A DNA stretch of 64,000 nucleotides from Clostridium felsineum DSM 794 (GCF_002006355.2 NZ_CP096980.1:806001-870000); one strand, 5' to 3'; positions 28,885 to 41,074 are shown, numbered from the stretch's first letter. Numbers and translations: made by a program. Notes: generated by a model not told the origin, from the sequence alone.

Positions 28885-30951
28885 GTGGCTAGAAAATATC
28901 CTTTAGAAAAATTTCGTAATATAGGAATAATGGCACACATTGATGCCGGAAAGACTACAACTACAGAGCGTATATTATTTTATACAGGAAAAACGCATAA
29001 AATAGGTGAAGTTCATGAAGGCGCAGCTACAATGGACTGGATGGTTCAAGAACAAGAAAGAGGTATAACAATAACTTCAGCAGCAACTACTTGTTACTGG
29101 AAAGAACATGAAATCAATATAATTGATACACCAGGACACGTAGATTTTACAGTTGAGGTTGAAAGATCTTTAAGAGTTCTTGATGGAGCAGTTGCTGTAT
29201 TTGATGCAAAGGGTGGTGTTGAACCACAATCTGAAACCGTATGGAGACAGGCAGAAAAATACAATGTTCCAAGAATGGCTTATATAAATAAGATGGATAT
29301 CTTAGGAGCTGATTTCTTTAGATCAGTTCAAATGATGAGAGATAGACTTAATGCAAACGCAGTACCTATACAAATACCTATAGGTAAGGAAGATAATTTC
29401 CTTGGTCTAATTGATTTAATAAGAAATGAAGCGATAGTTTATACAGATGATTTAGGAACTACTATGGAAGAACAAGCAATTCCTGATGATATGAAAGAAT
29501 TAGCTGAAAAGTATAGATCTGAAATGATCGAAGCTATTGTTGAATTAGATGAAGATTTAATGAATAAGTATTTAGAGGGAGAAGAAATCTCTGTAGAAGA
29601 AATAAATACTGCATTAAGAAAAGGTGTTATTGCAAACGAAATAGTTCCAGTAACATGCGGATCTTCATATAAGAATAAAGGTGTTCAACAAATGCTTGAT
29701 GCTGTTGTTGAATATTTACCATCTCCATTAGACATACCTCCAGTTAAAGGTGTTGATATGGAAGGAAATGATGCTGAGAGAAAAGCTGATGATAGTGAAC
29801 CATTAGCTGCATTAGCATTTAAAATAGCAACAGATCCATTTGTTGGTAGACTTGCATTTACAAGAGTTTACTCAGGAGTTATGAAAAGCGGAAGTTACGT
29901 TTTAAACTCAACAAAAGGAAAGAAAGAAAGAATAGGAAGACTTGTAAAAATGCACTCTAACCACAGACAAGAAGTTGAAGAGCTTGAGGCTGGAGAATTA
30001 GGTGCTATAGTTGGTTTGAAATCAACAACTACAGGAGATACTCTTTGCAATGATGATGATAATGCAATAATTCTTGAAAAGATGGAATTCCCAGATCCAG
30101 TTATAGAGGTTGCTATTGAGCCAAAAACTAAAGCTGGTCAAGAAAAAATGGGTATAGCACTTGCTAAACTTGCAGAAGAAGATCCTACTTTCAAAACTTT
30201 CACTAACCAAGAAACTGGTCAGACAATTATAGCTGGTATGGGAGAATTACATCTTGAAATAATTGTTGATAGACTTCAAAGAGAGTTTAAGGTTGAATGT
30301 AATGTTGGTAAGCCACAAGTTGCTTATAAAGAAACTATAAGAAAAGCAGTTAAGGCAGAAGGTAAGTTCGTAAGACAATCAGGAGGTCGTGGACAATACG
30401 GTCACGCTGTTATTGAAATGAGTCCAACAGACGGTGAATACGAATTTGAAAATGCTATAGTTGGTGGAGCTATACCAAAAGAATATATACAACCAATAGA
30501 TAATGGTATACAGGAAGCATGTTTAAGTGGTATCTTAGCGGGATATCCTACAGTTAATTTTAAAGTTAAATTAGTTGATGGTTCTTATCATGATGTCGAT
30601 TCTTCTGAAATGGCATTTAAGATTGCTGGATCTATGGCGTTTAAGAATGCTATGGGTAAAGCTGATCCAGTTATATTAGAACCAATAATGAGAGTTGAAG
30701 TAACAGTCCCAGAAGAGTACATGGGAGACATTATGGGAGATGTTAATTCAAGAAGAGGAAGAATTGAAGGAATGGAACAAAGAGCAGGAGCAGAAGTTAT
30801 AAGAGCATTCGTTCCACTTTCAGAAATGTTTGGTTATGCAACTTCACTTAGATCAAGAACTCAAGGTAGAGGAGTATTCGTTATGCAGTTTGATCATAAT
30901 GAAGAAGTACCTAAAAATATCCAAGAAAAAATAATTGGAGATAAACAATAA
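28885..30951 (+). CDS. fusA: Elongation factor G
   Basis: 688-residue translocation GTPase. G-motifs [35 protein letters not shown] and NKMD, followed by [13 protein letters not shown] and [14 protein letters not shown] in domains IV-V. The frame extends upstream to 28822 through the hairpin, but GAGGAGG at 28871-28877 selects the GTG at 28885 and gives the standard N-terminus [20 protein letters not shown]. Confidence 0.97.
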   Translation: MARKYPLEKFRNIGIMAHIDAGKTTTTERILFYTGKTHKIGEVHEGAATMDWMVQEQERGITITSAATTCYWKEHEINIIDTPGHVDFTVEVERSLRVLDGAVAVFDAKGGVEPQSETVWRQAEKYNVPRMAYINKMDILGADFFRSVQMMRDRLNANAVPIQIPIGKEDNFLGLIDLIRNEAIVYTDDLGTTMEEQAIPDDMKELAEKYRSEMIEAIVELDEDLMNKYLEGEEISVEEINTALRKGVIANEIVPVTCGSSYKNKGVQQMLDAVVEYLPSPLDIPPVKGVDMEGNDAERKADDSEPLAALAFKIATDPFVGRLAFTRVYSGVMKSGSYVLNSTKGKKERIGRLVKMHSNHRQEVEELEAGELGAIVGLKSTTTGDTLCNDDDNAIILEKMEFPDPVIEVAIEPKTKAGQEKMGIALAKLAEEDPTFKTFTNQETGQTIIAGMGELHLEIIVDRLQREFKVECNVGKPQVAYKETIRKAVKAEGKFVRQSGGRGQYGHAVIEMSPTDGEYEFENAIVGGAIPKEYIQPIDNGIQEACLSGILAGYPTVNFKVKLVDGSYHDVDSSEMAFKIAGSMAFKNAMGKADPVILEPIMRVEVTVPEEYMGDIMGDVNSRRGRIEGMEQRAGAEVIRAFVPLSEMFGYATSLRSRTQGRGVFVMQFDHNEEVPKNIQEKIIGDKQ

Positions 30952-30966
30952 AATATATATATTGTT

Positions 30967-32178
30967 AGGAGGAAATAGAAATGGCAAAGGAAAAATTTGA
31001 AAGAACGAAACCACATGTAAACATAGGAACAATAGGACACGTAGATCACGGTAAAACAACATTAACAGCAGCAATTACAACAATATTAGCAAAAGAGGGA
31101 AAAGCAAAAGCTTTTAACTATGAAGAGATTGATAAAGCACCAGAAGAAAAAGAAAGAGGAATAACAATCAATACAGCACACGTTGAGTATGAAACAGAAA
31201 ACAGACACTATGCTCACGTAGACTGTCCAGGACATGCTGACTATGTAAAGAACATGATAACAGGAGCAGCACAAATGGATGGAGCTATCCTAGTAGTAAG
31301 TGCAGCAGATGGTCCAATGCCACAAACAAGAGAGCACATACTATTAGCATCAAGAGTTGGTGTTGAATATATAGTAGTATTCTTAAATAAAGCAGACCAA
31401 GTAGATGATGCAGAATTAATCGACTTAGTAGAAATGGAAGTAAGAGAATTATTAAGCGAATACGGATTCCCAGGAGACGATACACCAATCGTAGTAGGAA
31501 GTGCGTTAAAAGCATTACAAAACCCAGATGATGCAGAAGCAGTAAAACCAATAAAAGACTTAATGGCAGAAGTTGATGCATACATCCCAACACCAGAAAG
31601 ACCAACAGATAAAGCATTCTTAATGCCAATCGAAGATGTTTTCACAATAACAGGAAGAGGAACAGTTGCAACAGGAAGAGTTGAAACTGGAATGTTAAAG
31701 GTTGGAGACGAAGTAGAAATCGTTGGAATGAAAGACGAAATAACAAAAGTAGTAGTAACAGGCGTAGAAATGTTCAGAAAGATACTTGATAGTGCATTAG
31801 CAGGAGATAATATCGGAGCATTATTAAGAGGAGTACAAAGAGAAGACATCGAAAGAGGTCAGGTATTAGCAAAACCAGGTTCAATAACTCCACATAATAA
31901 GTTCGTAGGTCAAGTATACGTATTAAAGAAAGAAGAAGGCGGAAGACATACACCATTCTTCAACGGATATAGACCACAATTCTACTTCAGAACAACAGAC
32001 GTAACAGGATCAATCCAATTACCAGATGGAGTAGAAATGGTAATGCCAGGAGACCACATAGATATGACAGTTGAATTAATAACAAAAGTAGCAATGGGAG
32101 ACAACTTAAGATTCGCAATCAGAGAAGGCGGAAGAACAGTTGGCTCAGGAGTTGTTACTAGCATCATTGAATAGTATA
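30967..32178 (+). repeat. Long direct repeat, tuf copy 2
   Basis: Partner of 14776-15987, same orientation, about 1.21 kb. Confidence 0.85.
30981..32174 (+). CDS. tuf: Elongation factor Tu, copy 2
   Basis: 397 residues, apparently identical in protein and DNA to copy 1 at 14790. Located 29 bp after fusA, the ancestral str-operon position, so this is probably the original locus. AGGAGG at 30967-30972 gives the start. Followed by a strong terminator. Confidence 0.97.
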   Translation: MAKEKFERTKPHVNIGTIGHVDHGKTTLTAAITTILAKEGKAKAFNYEEIDKAPEEKERGITINTAHVEYETENRHYAHVDCPGHADYVKNMITGAAQMDGAILVVSAADGPMPQTREHILLASRVGVEYIVVFLNKADQVDDAELIDLVEMEVRELLSEYGFPGDDTPIVVGSALKALQNPDDAEAVKPIKDLMAEVDAYIPTPERPTDKAFLMPIEDVFTITGRGTVATGRVETGMLKVGDEVEIVGMKDEITKVVVTGVEMFRKILDSALAGDNIGALLRGVQREDIERGQVLAKPGSITPHNKFVGQVYVLKKEEGGRHTPFFNGYRPQFYFRTTDVTGSIQLPDGVEMVMPGDHIDMTVELITKVAMGDNLRFAIREGGRTVGSGVVTSIIE

Positions 32179-32230
32179 TTGTAAATAAAATATTTTCTTA
32201 CACGTGTAAACTATAGAGTGGAAAATATTT

Positions 32231-32268
32231 AAAATAGGAAGAGGACGCTCTTCCTATTTTTTATTTTT
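32231..32268 (+). terminator. Terminator after tuf2
   Basis: AAAATAGGAAGAG, loop GACG, CTCTTCCTATTTT (perfect 13 bp) then TTATTTTT. Confidence 0.92.
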
Positions 32269-32286
32269 AAAATATACAATAAATTG

Positions 32287-32315
32287 TTGCCAAAACATTA
32301 AATCCGGTGTATAAT
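32287..32315 (+). promoter_or_regulatory. S10 operon promoter
   Basis: TTGCCA (32287-32292), 17-nt spacer, TATAAT (32310-32315). Confidence 0.8.
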
Positions 32316-32321
32316 ATAAGA

Positions 32322-32510
32322 GTTGTTATGTGAAAATAGCGATGAAGCAAGAGGTAGCCGGACTTACGGGGAATTCTTGCTGAGTATGTCACGGTCTTGA
32401 ACCGGGCGACGGTTATTTGTAATTTTGTCGTGTGTGTGCATATATGAAACACCAGGAACAGTTTACAGAATATCCGTTGTTGTACGTATTAAGTTTAGAC
32501 GTGCGATGAA
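32322..32510 (+). promoter_or_regulatory. Structured S10 operon leader
   Basis: About 190 nt before rpsJ. Helices: AGCAAGA/TCTTGCT (32346-32352/32375-32381); GTC+CGGT/ACCG+GAC (32388-32395/32401-32410); and a 10-pair hairpin with several GU pairs (32478-32487/32499-32508) whose 11-nt loop starts ATTAAGTTT. The 19-mer at 32449-32467 is identical to 14606-14624 in the tuf1 leader. Likely an autoregulatory leader; I do not recognise its family. Confidence 0.6.
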
Positions 32511-32525
32511 AAGGAGGGAAATGAA

Positions 32526-32834
32526 TTGGCAAAGCAAAAAATAAGAATAAGATTAAAGGCTTTTGATCATACAATATTAGATCAATCAGCTGAGAAAATT
32601 GTTGAAACTGCAAAAACAACAGGAGCTAAAGTAGCAGGTCCAGTACCTCTACCAACAGAAAAGGATGTTGTAACAATACTTAGATCCCCACATAAATATA
32701 AGGATTCTAGAGAGCAGTTTGAAATCAGAACTCATAAAAGACTTATCGATATAATAAGTCCATCACCAAAAACTGTTGATGCATTAATGAGATTAGATTT
32801 ACCAGCTGGTGTTGATATCGAAATAAAACTTTAA
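32526..32834 (+). CDS. rpsJ: 30S ribosomal protein S10
   Basis: 102 residues: [51 protein letters not shown]. Also the NusB partner in antitermination. TTG start at 32526 with AAGGAGGGA upstream. First gene of the S10 operon. Confidence 0.96.
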   Translation: MAKQKIRIRLKAFDHTILDQSAEKIVETAKTTGAKVAGPVPLPTEKDVVTILRSPHKYKDSREQFEIRTHKRLIDIISPSPKTVDALMRLDLPAGVDIEIKL

Positions 32835-32900
32835 TATATTAGTTATAAACGGTTATGATTGCTTAGCAGCAATCCGCTAATTTGTTTAGGAGGTGCGATT

Positions 32901-33530
32901 ATGAAAAAAGGTATACTAGGAAAAAAGCTTGGTATGACACAAATATTTAATGAAGAAGGAAAAGTTGTTCCTGTAACAGTTATAGAAGCAGGTCCATGTG
33001 TAGTAGTTCAAAAGAAAACTTCTGAAAAAGAAGGATATGATGCTATACAAGTTGGATTTGGAGCTATAAGGGAAAAACTTGTTAATAAGCCTTTAAAAGG
33101 GCATTTTGCAAAGGCAAATGTTGAACTAAAAAGATTCGTAAAAGAATTCAGATTAGAAGATACAAGTAGCTATGAAGTTGGTGCTGAAATAAAGGCTGAT
33201 ATATTTGCAGCAGGAGAAAAAGTTGACGTATCAGGAGTTTCTAAGGGTAAGGGATTCCAAGGTACAATAAGAAGATGGGGAGCACATAGAGGACCTATGT
33301 CTCACGGATCAAAATTCCATAGAGCAGTTGGTTCAATGGGAGCATCATCAGATCCATCAAGAACTTTCAAAAGTAAGAAAATGCCAGGACATATGGGTCA
33401 TGTAAATACAACAGTATTAAATGTTGAAATTGCAAAAGTTATTCCTGAAAAGAACCTTATATTAATAAAGGGCGGAGTTCCTGGACCAAACAAATCTTTT
33501 GTAGTTATAAAAAATTCAGTTAAAGCTTAG
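32901..33530 (+). CDS. rplC: 50S ribosomal protein L3
   Basis: 209 residues: [45 protein letters not shown]-like [20 protein letters not shown]. Early assembly protein near the peptidyl-transferase centre. The frame opens at 32859, but TAGGAGGTG selects the ATG at 32901. Confidence 0.96.
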   Translation: MKKGILGKKLGMTQIFNEEGKVVPVTVIEAGPCVVVQKKTSEKEGYDAIQVGFGAIREKLVNKPLKGHFAKANVELKRFVKEFRLEDTSSYEVGAEIKADIFAAGEKVDVSGVSKGKGFQGTIRRWGAHRGPMSHGSKFHRAVGSMGASSDPSRTFKSKKMPGHMGHVNTTVLNVEIAKVIPEKNLILIKGGVPGPNKSFVVIKNSVKA

Positions 33531-33554
33531 TTTGTTAAGAAAGGAGGATGCAGA

Positions 33555-34175
33555 ATGCCTACAGTAGAAGTATTCAATAAAGAAGGTAAAAAAGTTGAAG
33601 ACATCGAATTGTCTGAAAAAGTTTTTGGAGCTAAAATTAGCGAAAGTGCAGTTCATCAGGTAGTAGTTGCACTACTTGCAAATAAAAGACAAGGAACACA
33701 AAGTGCTAAGACTAGAACAGAAGTTTCTGGAGGTGGAATAAAACCTTGGAGACAAAAAGGAACTGGTAGAGCAAGACAAGGTTCAATAAGAGCACCACAA
33801 TGGATTCATGGTGGAGTTGTATTTGCACCAAAGCCTAGAGATTATAGGATTTCAATCCCAAAATCCATGAGAAGAACAGCTATGATGTCAGCTCTTACAA
33901 GTAAAGTTAACGATAAAGAAATGATCGTTCTTGATGAATTAAAAATGGATACACCAAAAACTAAAGAAATAGTTAAGATGCTTAATGCTTTTGAAGCAAA
34001 GAAAGCACTTATAGTTGTTGCTGAATCTGATAAAAATGTATATAAATCAGTAAGAAATATACAAGGAGCAGCAATAATACCAGCTAATAACTTAAATGTC
34101 TATGACATATTGAAATATGATAAGTTCATAGTAACTAAGGAAGCTGTATCAAAGATTGAGGAGGTGTATGCATAA
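33555..34175 (+). CDS. rplD: 50S ribosomal protein L4
   Basis: 206 residues: [20 protein letters not shown], the exit-tunnel loop [20 protein letters not shown], and [15 protein letters not shown]. The tunnel-loop residues linked to macrolide resistance look wild type. It overlaps rplW by one base. Confidence 0.96.
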   Translation: MPTVEVFNKEGKKVEDIELSEKVFGAKISESAVHQVVVALLANKRQGTQSAKTRTEVSGGGIKPWRQKGTGRARQGSIRAPQWIHGGVVFAPKPRDYRISIPKSMRRTAMMSALTSKVNDKEMIVLDELKMDTPKTKEIVKMLNAFEAKKALIVVAESDKNVYKSVRNIQGAAIIPANNLNVYDILKYDKFIVTKEAVSKIEEVYA

Positions 34176-34471
34176 TGTATACAAATAGCCATGATATAAT
34201 TAGAAAACCTGTTATAACTGAAAAAAGTATGGCTGATATGGCAGATAAAAAATACACCTTTATAGTAGATCCACATGCAAACAAAGTTCAAATAAAAAGA
34301 GCAATCGAAGAAGTTTTCGGAGTAAAAGTTGAGAAGGTTAATACTTCAAACATACTTGGAAAAACAAAACGAGTTGGAGTGCATGTTGGTAAAAGAGCTG
34401 ATTTCAAAAAAGCTATGGTTAAATTAACAGAAGATAGCAAAGCAATCGAGTTCTTTGAAGGAATGCAATAA
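34175..34471 (+). CDS. rplW: 50S ribosomal protein L23
   Basis: 98 residues: [44 protein letters not shown]. Forms the exit-site docking surface for trigger factor and SRP. Its ATG overlaps the rplD stop and the ribosome binding site GAGGAGGTG lies inside rplD. Confidence 0.96.
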   Translation: MYTNSHDIIRKPVITEKSMADMADKKYTFIVDPHANKVQIKRAIEEVFGVKVEKVNTSNILGKTKRVGVHVGKRADFKKAMVKLTEDSKAIEFFEGMQ

Positions 34472-34524
34472 AAAAGCAGTTATTGGTAGAATGCCAGAAA
34501 AGCTGAAAAAAAGGAGGAATAAAA

Positions 34525-35358
34525 ATGGCAGTTAGAGGATTTAAGCCTACTTCTCCTGCAAGAAGACAAATGACAGTACCTACATTTGAAGAAATAACTA
34601 CTGATGTACCGGAAAAATCACTGTTAGTTTCTTTAAACAATAAAGCAGGAAGAAATAATAATGGTAAAATAACAGTTCGTCATAGAGGTGGCGGAAATAG
34701 AAATAAGTATAGATTAATAGATTTCAAGAGAAATAAAGATGGAGTTCCAGCTAAAGTTGCTACAATAGAGTATGATCCAAATAGATCAGCTTATATAGCT
34801 TTAGTAGTATATGCTGACGGAGAAAAGAGATACATAATTGCTCCTACTAAATTATCGGTTGGGGATACTGTTGTATCAGGTCCAGATGCAGATATAAAGG
34901 TTGGTAATGCACTTCCAATAAAAAATATACCTGTTGGTACAGTAATTCACAATGTAGAATTAGCAGCAGGAAAAGGTGCACAATTAGTAAGAGCAGCTGG
35001 TTCATCAGCACAGCTTATGGCTAAAGAAGGAAATTATGCACAGTTAAGACTTCCAAGTGGAGAAATGAGATATGTTAGAATTGAGTGTAGAGCTACAATT
35101 GGAACTGTATCAAATTTAACACATGACATCGTAAATATAGGTAAAGCTGGAAGAAAGAGACATATGGGAATAAGACCTACAGTAAGAGGTTCTGTCATGA
35201 ACCCTAATGACCATCCACATGGTGGTGGAGAAGGTAAATCACCAGTTGGTCGTCCAGGTCCAGTTACACCATGGGGTAAACCAGCATTGGGTTACAAGAC
35301 TAGAAAACACAAAAAGTATTCTGACAAACTTATTGTTAAGAGAAGAAATGATAAGTAG
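34525..35358 (+). CDS. rplB: 50S ribosomal protein L2
   Basis: 277 residues: [60 protein letters not shown] (conserved His near the peptidyl-transferase centre). AAGGAGGAA precedes the ATG. Confidence 0.97.
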   Translation: MAVRGFKPTSPARRQMTVPTFEEITTDVPEKSLLVSLNNKAGRNNNGKITVRHRGGGNRNKYRLIDFKRNKDGVPAKVATIEYDPNRSAYIALVVYADGEKRYIIAPTKLSVGDTVVSGPDADIKVGNALPIKNIPVGTVIHNVELAAGKGAQLVRAAGSSAQLMAKEGNYAQLRLPSGEMRYVRIECRATIGTVSNLTHDIVNIGKAGRKRHMGIRPTVRGSVMNPNDHPHGGGEGKSPVGRPGPVTPWGKPALGYKTRKHKKYSDKLIVKRRNDK

Positions 35359-35426
35359 TTTTGAAGAGAATAATAAGTTCTCTTCCTACTATTATTTATA
35401 TAGGTTTATGAAGGGAGGCCAACAAA

Positions 35427-35708
35427 GTGAGTAGATCAATAAAAAAGGGACCTTTTGTAAAAGAATCCTTACTCAACAAAATAGTTGAGATGAATAAAAG
35501 TGGCGATAAGAAAGTTATAAAGACTTGGTCTAGAAGTTCAACTATTTTCCCAGAAATGATAGGTCATACTATAGCTGTTCATGATGGAAGAAAGCATGTT
35601 CCAGTTTATGTAAGTGAAGATATGGTAGGACACAAGCTAGGAGAATTTGTTCTTACAAGAACATTCAGAGGTCACGGAAATACAGAAAAGACAACATCAG
35701 TTAAGTAG
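35427..35708 (+). CDS. rpsS: 30S ribosomal protein S19
   Basis: 93 residues: [56 protein letters not shown] start after GGGAGGCC. Confidence 0.97.
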   Translation: MSRSIKKGPFVKESLLNKIVEMNKSGDKKVIKTWSRSSTIFPEMIGHTIAVHDGRKHVPVYVSEDMVGHKLGEFVLTRTFRGHGNTEKTTSVK

Positions 35709-35730
35709 TAAGTGAAAGGAGGCAGTTTTT

Positions 35731-36066
35731 ATGGAGGCTAAAGCTATAGCTAAATACGTTAGAATGTCCCCAATGAAAGTTAAAATCGTTCTTGATTTAA
35801 TAAGAGGAAAAAATGTTAATGAAGCTTTTGCAATATTACAATATACACCAAAAGATGCTGCAGTTGTTATTAATAAAGTATTAAAATCTGCAGTAGCAAA
35901 TGCTGAAAACAATTTTAATTTAGATGGAAACAAATTATATGTTTCTGAAGCTTATGCAGGTCAAGGACCTACCTTGAAAAGATTTCAACCTCATGCACAG
36001 GGTAGAGCATTCGCTATAAAGAAAAGATCAAGTCACATAACAGTGATTGTTAAAGAAAGAGATTAA
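35731..36066 (+). CDS. rplV: 50S ribosomal protein L22
   Basis: 111 residues: [55 protein letters not shown] (tunnel hairpin followed by RSSHITVIV). AAAGGAGG precedes the start. Confidence 0.96.
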   Translation: MEAKAIAKYVRMSPMKVKIVLDLIRGKNVNEAFAILQYTPKDAAVVINKVLKSAVANAENNFNLDGNKLYVSEAYAGQGPTLKRFQPHAQGRAFAIKKRSSHITVIVKERD

Positions 36067-36082
36067 GAAGGAGGGAAATATA

Positions 36083-36751
36083 TTGGGTCAGAAAGTTAAT
36101 CCGCATGGTCTAAGAGTTGGCGTTATTAAAGAATGGAACGCTAAATGGTATGCAAATAGTAAAAACTTTTCTTATTACCTAGTACAGGATAATAAAATAA
36201 GAAAATTTGTAAAAAGTAAACTTTCAAATTCTGGAGTTTCTAAGGTAGAAATAGAAAGAGCTGCAAAGAGAGTTAAACTTAATATATATACTGCTAAGCC
36301 TGGTATGGTTATAGGTAAAGGCGGTCAAGGAATTGAAGCTTTAAAGAAAGAATTAAAAGCTTTTGTTGAAAAAGAAAATATTCTTATAAACATAGTAGAA
36401 GTTAAAAATAGTGATGCAAATGCACAGCTTATGGCTGAAAACATAGCACAACAACTTGAAAGAAGAATATCTTTCAGAAGAGCTATGAAACAAACAATAC
36501 AAAGAGCTATGAGAACTGGAGTTAAAGGAGTTAAGACTGCTTGTGCTGGAAGACTTGCTGGAGCTGAAATAGCAAGAACTGAACAGTATCATGAAGGTAC
36601 AATTCCACTTCAAACATTAAGAGCTGATATTGATTATGGATTTGCAGAAGCCGATACTACTTATGGAAAAATAGGTGTAAAAGTATGGGTTTATAATGGT
36701 GAAATTCTTCCTACTAAGAAAATAGAAAAAAAGGAAGAAGCTAACGCATAA
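36083..36751 (+). CDS. rpsC: 30S ribosomal protein S3
   Basis: 222 residues: [20 protein letters not shown], the KH-domain loop [20 protein letters not shown], and [20 protein letters not shown] at the mRNA entry. TTG start at 36083 selected by GGAGGG at 36070-36075; the upstream in-frame ATG (36047) lies inside rplV. Confidence 0.95.
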   Translation: MGQKVNPHGLRVGVIKEWNAKWYANSKNFSYYLVQDNKIRKFVKSKLSNSGVSKVEIERAAKRVKLNIYTAKPGMVIGKGGQGIEALKKELKAFVEKENILINIVEVKNSDANAQLMAENIAQQLERRISFRRAMKQTIQRAMRTGVKGVKTACAGRLAGAEIARTEQYHEGTIPLQTLRADIDYGFAEADTTYGKIGVKVWVYNGEILPTKKIEKKEEANA

Positions 36752-36768
36752 GGGAGGAGGAATACGTT

Positions 36769-37212
36769 ATGTTAATGCCTAAGAGAGTTAAGCATCGTAA
36801 GGTTCAGCGTGGCAGAATGAAAGGTAAGGCTACAAGAGGTAACTTTATCGCATATGGTGATTTCGCAATTCAAGCTACAGAATGTGCTTGGATAACAAGT
36901 AATCAAATTGAAGCTGCCAGAATAGCTATAAATAGATATGTTAAAAGAGGAGGAAAGCTTTGGATAAAGATTTTCCCTGATAAACCAGTAACTCAAAAGC
37001 CAGCTGAAACTCGTATGGGATCTGGTAAAGGTTCACCAGAATACTGGGTAGCAGTAGTTAAACCAGGAAGAGTACTGTTTGAAATGTCTGACGTTACCGA
37101 AGAGCAAGCAAGAGAAGCATTTAGACTTGCATCACATAAACTTCCTATAAAAACTAAGTTCGTAACTAGGAAGGACTTTGAAGAAATGGGTGGTGAATCA
37201 AATGAAGGCTAA
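36769..37212 (+). CDS. rplP: 50S ribosomal protein L16
   Basis: 147 residues: [60 protein letters not shown]. Starts with the usual MLMPKR after GGGAGGAGG. It overlaps rpmC. Confidence 0.96.
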   Translation: MLMPKRVKHRKVQRGRMKGKATRGNFIAYGDFAIQATECAWITSNQIEAARIAINRYVKRGGKLWIKIFPDKPVTQKPAETRMGSGKGSPEYWVAVVKPGRVLFEMSDVTEEQAREAFRLASHKLPIKTKFVTRKDFEEMGGESNEG

Positions 37213-37405
37213 AGAACTAAGAGAAAAAACACCTGAAGAATTAAACGTACAATTAAGTGATTTAAAGACAGAATTATTTACTTTAAGATTTCAATTGGCT
37301 ACTGGTCAATTAGAAAATCCTATGAGAATTAAAGAAGTTAAGAAAACAATAGCCCAAATTAAAACCATCCTTAGAGAAGAAGAATTAAAGGCTTGTGAGG
37401 ATTAA
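37202..37405 (+). CDS. rpmC: 50S ribosomal protein L29
   Basis: 67 residues: [40 protein letters not shown]. The ATG at 37202 follows GGTGGTG inside rplP and overlaps it by 11 bp; an in-frame ATG at 37178 would give an atypical N-terminus. Confidence 0.95.
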   Translation: MKAKELREKTPEELNVQLSDLKTELFTLRFQLATGQLENPMRIKEVKKTIAQIKTILREEELKACED

Positions 37406-37427
37406 TAGTTGAAAGGAGGCTTCTACC

Positions 37428-37682
37428 TTGGAAAGAGGAAACAGGAAGACAAGAATTGGAAGAGTTGTATCCGATAAAATGGATAAGACAATAGTTGTTG
37501 CAGTAGAAACAAAAGTTCGTCATCCTTTATACGGTAAGACTGTAAATAAAACAACTAAATTTAAAGCTCATGATGAGCAAAATGAAGCTAAAGTTAATGA
37601 TAGAGTATTAATAATGGAAACAAGACCATTATCTAAAGATAAAAGATGGAGACTTGTAGAAATAGTTGAAAAGGCTAAATAA
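37428..37682 (+). CDS. rpsQ: 30S ribosomal protein S17
   Basis: 84 residues: [62 protein letters not shown] start after AAAGGAGG. Confidence 0.96.
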   Translation: MERGNRKTRIGRVVSDKMDKTIVVAVETKVRHPLYGKTVNKTTKFKAHDEQNEAKVNDRVLIMETRPLSKDKRWRLVEIVEKAK

Positions 37683-37707
37683 TTTGTCCAGAAAGGAGGA
37701 TATTTAG

Positions 37708-38076
37708 ATGATACAAGCACAAACTATGTTAAAAGTTGCAGATAATTCTGGAGCTAAGGAAATAATGTGTGTTAGAGTATTAGGTGGTTCCAAGAGAAAA
37801 TGGGGAAACATTGGTGATATAATAGTTGCTAGCGTTAAAAGTGCAACACCAGGTGGTGTTGTTAAAAAGGGTGAAGTTGTTAAGGCAGTTGTAGTAAGAT
37901 CCGCAAAGGGTTTAAGAAGACCTGACGGTTCATATATAAAATTTGACGAAAATGCAGCAGTTTTGATAAAAGATGATAAACAGCCAAGAGGAACTCGTAT
38001 TTTTGGACCGGTTGCCAGGGAGTTAAGAGATAAAGATTTTAATAAAATATTATCATTAGCGCCTGAAGTTCTATAA
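37708..38076 (+). CDS. rplN: 50S ribosomal protein L14
   Basis: 122 residues: [60 protein letters not shown]. First gene of the spc-type group; AAAGGAGGA precedes it. Confidence 0.97.
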   Translation: MIQAQTMLKVADNSGAKEIMCVRVLGGSKRKWGNIGDIIVASVKSATPGGVVKKGEVVKAVVVRSAKGLRRPDGSYIKFDENAAVLIKDDKQPRGTRIFGPVARELRDKDFNKILSLAPEVL

Positions 38077-38092
38077 TAGGGAGGTGGCTTTT

Positions 38093-38413
38093 ATGGCAAG
38101 TAAGATTCATGTTAGAAAACAAGATTCAGTTGTTGTTGTATCTGGTAAAGATAGAGGAAAAATTGGAGAAGTATTAGCAGTTGATCCTAAAAAAGGAACT
38201 GTTTTGATTAAAGATGTTAATGTAGTTGTTAAACATCAAAAACCAAACAAAGAGAATATGCAAGGTGGATTAATCAATAGAGAAGCTCCAATAAATAGTT
38301 CAAAAGTAATGTTATACTGCACAAAATGCAAGACTGCTACAAGAATCAGTAAAAAAGTACTTGATGACGGAACAAAAGTTAGAGTATGCAAAAAGTGTGG
38401 AGAAACATTTTAA
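38093..38413 (+). CDS. rplX: 50S ribosomal protein L24 with C-terminal zinc ribbon
   Basis: 106 residues: N-terminal KOW segment KIHVRKQDSVVVVSGKDRGK, HQKPNKENMQGGLINREAPI, then CTKC...CKKCGETF, a C4 zinc ribbon as in many Firmicutes. The frame opens at a GTG at 38084 inside the ribosome binding site; the ATG at 38093 is preferred. Confidence 0.95.
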   Translation: MASKIHVRKQDSVVVVSGKDRGKIGEVLAVDPKKGTVLIKDVNVVVKHQKPNKENMQGGLINREAPINSSKVMLYCTKCKTATRISKKVLDDGTKVRVCKKCGETF

Positions 38414-38435
38414 TTCTGAAAGGAGGTAACACTTA

Positions 38436-38978
38436 ATGGTTCCAAGACTTAAAGAAAAATATGAAAAAGAAGTTATTCCAGCATTAATGGAAAAATTTCA
38501 ATATAAAAATATAATGGAAGTTCCAAAGCTTGAGAAAATAGTTATAAACATGGGCGTTGGAGAAGCTAAGGAAAATCAAAAAGTTTTAGAATCAGCTGTT
38601 GCTGATATGCAATTAATATCAGGTCAAAAGCCTATTTTAACAAGAGCAAAAAAGTCAGTAGCTAATTTTAAAATAAGAGAGAATATGCCTATAGGTTGCA
38701 AGGTTACATTAAGAAAAAGTAAAATGTTCGAGTTTGCAGACAAATTAATGAATGTAGCTTTACCTAGAGTTAGAGATTTCAGAGGAGTATCAAGTAAATC
38801 CTTTGATGGAAGAGGAAATTATGCGTTAGGAATAAAAGAACAATTAATATTCCCAGAAGTAGAGTATGATAAAATTGACAAAGTTAGAGGTATGGATGTA
38901 ATCTTTGTTACAAATGCGAAGACAGATGAAGAAGCAAGAGAATTATTAAGATTCCTTGGTATGCCATTTGCTCAATAA
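38436..38978 (+). CDS. rplE: 50S ribosomal protein L5
   Basis: 180 residues: [54 protein letters not shown]. Binds 5S rRNA. GAAAGGAGG precedes the ATG. Confidence 0.97.
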   Translation: MVPRLKEKYEKEVIPALMEKFQYKNIMEVPKLEKIVINMGVGEAKENQKVLESAVADMQLISGQKPILTRAKKSVANFKIRENMPIGCKVTLRKSKMFEFADKLMNVALPRVRDFRGVSSKSFDGRGNYALGIKEQLIFPEVEYDKIDKVRGMDVIFVTNAKTDEEARELLRFLGMPFAQ

Positions 38979-38993
38979 TAAGGAGGGAAAAAT

Positions 38994-39179
38994 ATGGCAC
39001 GTAAAGCTTTGATAGAAAAGTGGAAAAAAGAACCTAAGTATTCAACAAGAGCTTATACAAGATGCAAAATTTGTGGAAGACCACATAGTGTATTAAAAAA
39101 ATATGGAATTTGCCGTATTTGTTTTAGAGAACTTGCGTATAAAGGTGAAATACCTGGATGCAAGAAAGCAAGCTGGTAG
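38994..39179 (+). CDS. rpsN: 30S ribosomal protein S14 type Z
   Basis: 61 residues, the short zinc form: [20 protein letters not shown] holds the CxxC...CxxC cluster, and [16 protein letters not shown] is the standard C-terminus. AAGGAGGG precedes the start. Confidence 0.96.
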   Translation: MARKALIEKWKKEPKYSTRAYTRCKICGRPHSVLKKYGICRICFRELAYKGEIPGCKKASW

Positions 39180-39210
39180 TTGAATTATTGATCGAAAGGA
39201 GGCACAAAAT

Positions 39211-39609
39211 ATGGTTATGACAGATCCAATAGCAGATTTACTAACTCGTATAAGAAATGCTAATGTTGTTAGACATGGAGTGGTTGATTTACCTTCTTCT
39301 AAAATTAAGAAGGCAATAGCAAACATATTGCTTCAGGAAGGTTACTTAAAAGATATAGAGGAGTACAATGACGGAGTTGTACCAATGTTAAGATTATCCA
39401 TGAAATATGGAAAAGGAAAAGAAAGAATAGTTACTGGTTTAAAGAGAATATCAAAACCAGGATTAAGAGTTTATTGCAGAAAGGAAGAAATTCCTAAAGT
39501 ATTAAACGGACTTGGAATAGCAATCATATCTACATCCAAGGGAATAGTTACTGATAAAGAAGCTAGGAAATTAGGATTAGGTGGCGAAGTACTTTGCTAC
39601 GTTTGGTAG
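39211..39609 (+). CDS. rpsH: 30S ribosomal protein S8
   Basis: 132 residues: [60 protein letters not shown]. Binds the central domain of 16S rRNA and in some bacteria represses the spc operon. AAAGGAGG precedes it. Confidence 0.96.
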   Translation: MVMTDPIADLLTRIRNANVVRHGVVDLPSSKIKKAIANILLQEGYLKDIEEYNDGVVPMLRLSMKYGKGKERIVTGLKRISKPGLRVYCRKEEIPKVLNGLGIAIISTSKGIVTDKEARKLGLGGEVLCYVW

Positions 39610-39635
39610 TAAGGAAACAGGAGGTGTATTTTTAA

Positions 39636-40175
39636 ATGTCAAGAGTTGGTAAGCAGCCAGTTGAGATACCTAGCAGCGTAACTGTTACAGTAACACCAGA
39701 CAACGTTGTTACTGTAAAAGGAGCTAAGGGTCAATTAGAAAAGGCTATGCATAAAGATATAAAAATTGCAGTTGAAGATAATAAAGTTGTGGTTACAAGA
39801 CCTAGTGATGACAAAAACCACAGAGCACTTCATGGATTAACAAGAGCGTTAATCAATAATATGGTTGTAGGTGTTACAGATGGTTTTTCAAAAACTTTAC
39901 AATTAGTTGGTGTTGGATATAAAGCTCAACTTAAAGGTAAAAGTTTAATATTAAATCTTGGATACTCACATCCAATTGAAGTTGCAAGCGTTGAAGGAGT
40001 AACTTTTGAAACTCCAGATGCAAACACAGTTGTTGTAAAAGGAATCGATAAGGAATTAGTTGGATCCGTAGCAGCTGATATAAGAACATTTAGAAAACCT
40101 GAACCATATAAGGGTAAGGGAATTAAATATAGTGATGAAGTTATAAGACGTAAGGAAGGTAAAACTGGTAAGTAG
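39636..40175 (+). CDS. rplF: 50S ribosomal protein L6
   Basis: 179 residues: [68 protein letters not shown] precedes the ATG. Confidence 0.97.
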   Translation: MSRVGKQPVEIPSSVTVTVTPDNVVTVKGAKGQLEKAMHKDIKIAVEDNKVVVTRPSDDKNHRALHGLTRALINNMVVGVTDGFSKTLQLVGVGYKAQLKGKSLILNLGYSHPIEVASVEGVTFETPDANTVVVKGIDKELVGSVAADIRTFRKPEPYKGKGIKYSDEVIRRKEGKTGK

Positions 40176-40196
40176 TAAGAAGGGAGTGAAAGGATA

Positions 40197-40550
40197 GTGT
40201 TAAACAAGGTTCAATCAAGAAGAAGACGTCACTTGAGAGTACGTAATAAAATTTCTGGTACTCCTGTAAGACCAAGACTTGCAGTATATAGAAGTGAAAA
40301 AAATATATATGCACAAGTTATTGATGATGTGAACGGTACTACATTAGTTTCAGCATCAACTTTAGACAAAGATTTCTCAGTTAAAGCTGGAAGCAATAAA
40401 GAAGCTGCTAAACTTGTAGGAGAAACAGTTGCTAAAAAAGCTTTGGATAAAGGAATAAAGCAGGTTGTTTTTGATAGAGGTGGATACATATATCACGGAA
40501 GAATCAAAGAACTTGCTGATGGAGCAAGAGAAGCTGGATTAGAGTTCTAA
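40197..40550 (+). CDS. rplR: 50S ribosomal protein L18
   Basis: 117 residues: [60 protein letters not shown]. Binds 5S rRNA. GTG start with AAGGGAGTGA upstream. Confidence 0.95.
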   Translation: MLNKVQSRRRRHLRVRNKISGTPVRPRLAVYRSEKNIYAQVIDDVNGTTLVSASTLDKDFSVKAGSNKEAAKLVGETVAKKALDKGIKQVVFDRGGYIYHGRIKELADGAREAGLEF

Positions 40551-40576
40551 TATCTTATAAAGAAGGAGGGAAAACA

Positions 40577-41074
40577 ATGAGAATAGATCCTAGCACGTTA
40601 GATCTTAAAGAAAAGGTTGTATTTATAAACAGAGTAGCTAAGGTTGTTAAAGGTGGTAGAAATTTCAGATTCAGTGCGTTAGTAGTAGTTGGAGATGAAA
40701 ATGGTCACGTTGGAGTTGGTACTGGAAAATCAGCTGAAATACCAGAAGCTATAAGAAAAGGTATCGAAGATGCTAAGAAAAACTTAGTTGAAGTTGCAAT
40801 TGTTGGAACAACAGTTCCTCATGAAATATATGGAGAATTCGGTACAGGAAGAGTTTTAATAATGCCTGCTTCAGAAGGAACAGGAGTTATAGCCGGTGGT
40901 CCTGTTAGAGCTGTACTAGAATTAGCTGGATTACAAGACGTAAGAGCTAAATCATTAGGCTCAAACAACCCAAGAAATATGGTTAATGCAACAATTAATG
41001 GTTTATCAAGATTAAGGACTGTTGAACAAATAGCTGCCTTAAGAGGAAAAACTGTTGAGGAAATTTTAGGATAG
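40577..41074 (+). CDS. rpsE: 30S ribosomal protein S5
   Basis: 165 residues: [60 protein letters not shown]. Wild-type-looking spectinomycin loop. AAGGAGGGA precedes the ATG. Confidence 0.97.
   Translation: MRIDPSTLDLKEKVVFINRVAKVVKGGRNFRFSALVVVGDENGHVGVGTGKSAEIPEAIRKGIEDAKKNLVEVAIVGTTVPHEIYGEFGTGRVLIMPASEGTGVIAGGPVRAVLELAGLQDVRAKSLGSNNPRNMVNATINGLSRLRTVEQIAALRGKTVEEILG

Noticed and set aside
35207..35434. 75-codon plus-strand frame overlapping rplB and running to rpsS
   Set aside because: Out-of-frame reading of rplB without a ribosome binding site; the protein resembles nothing known.
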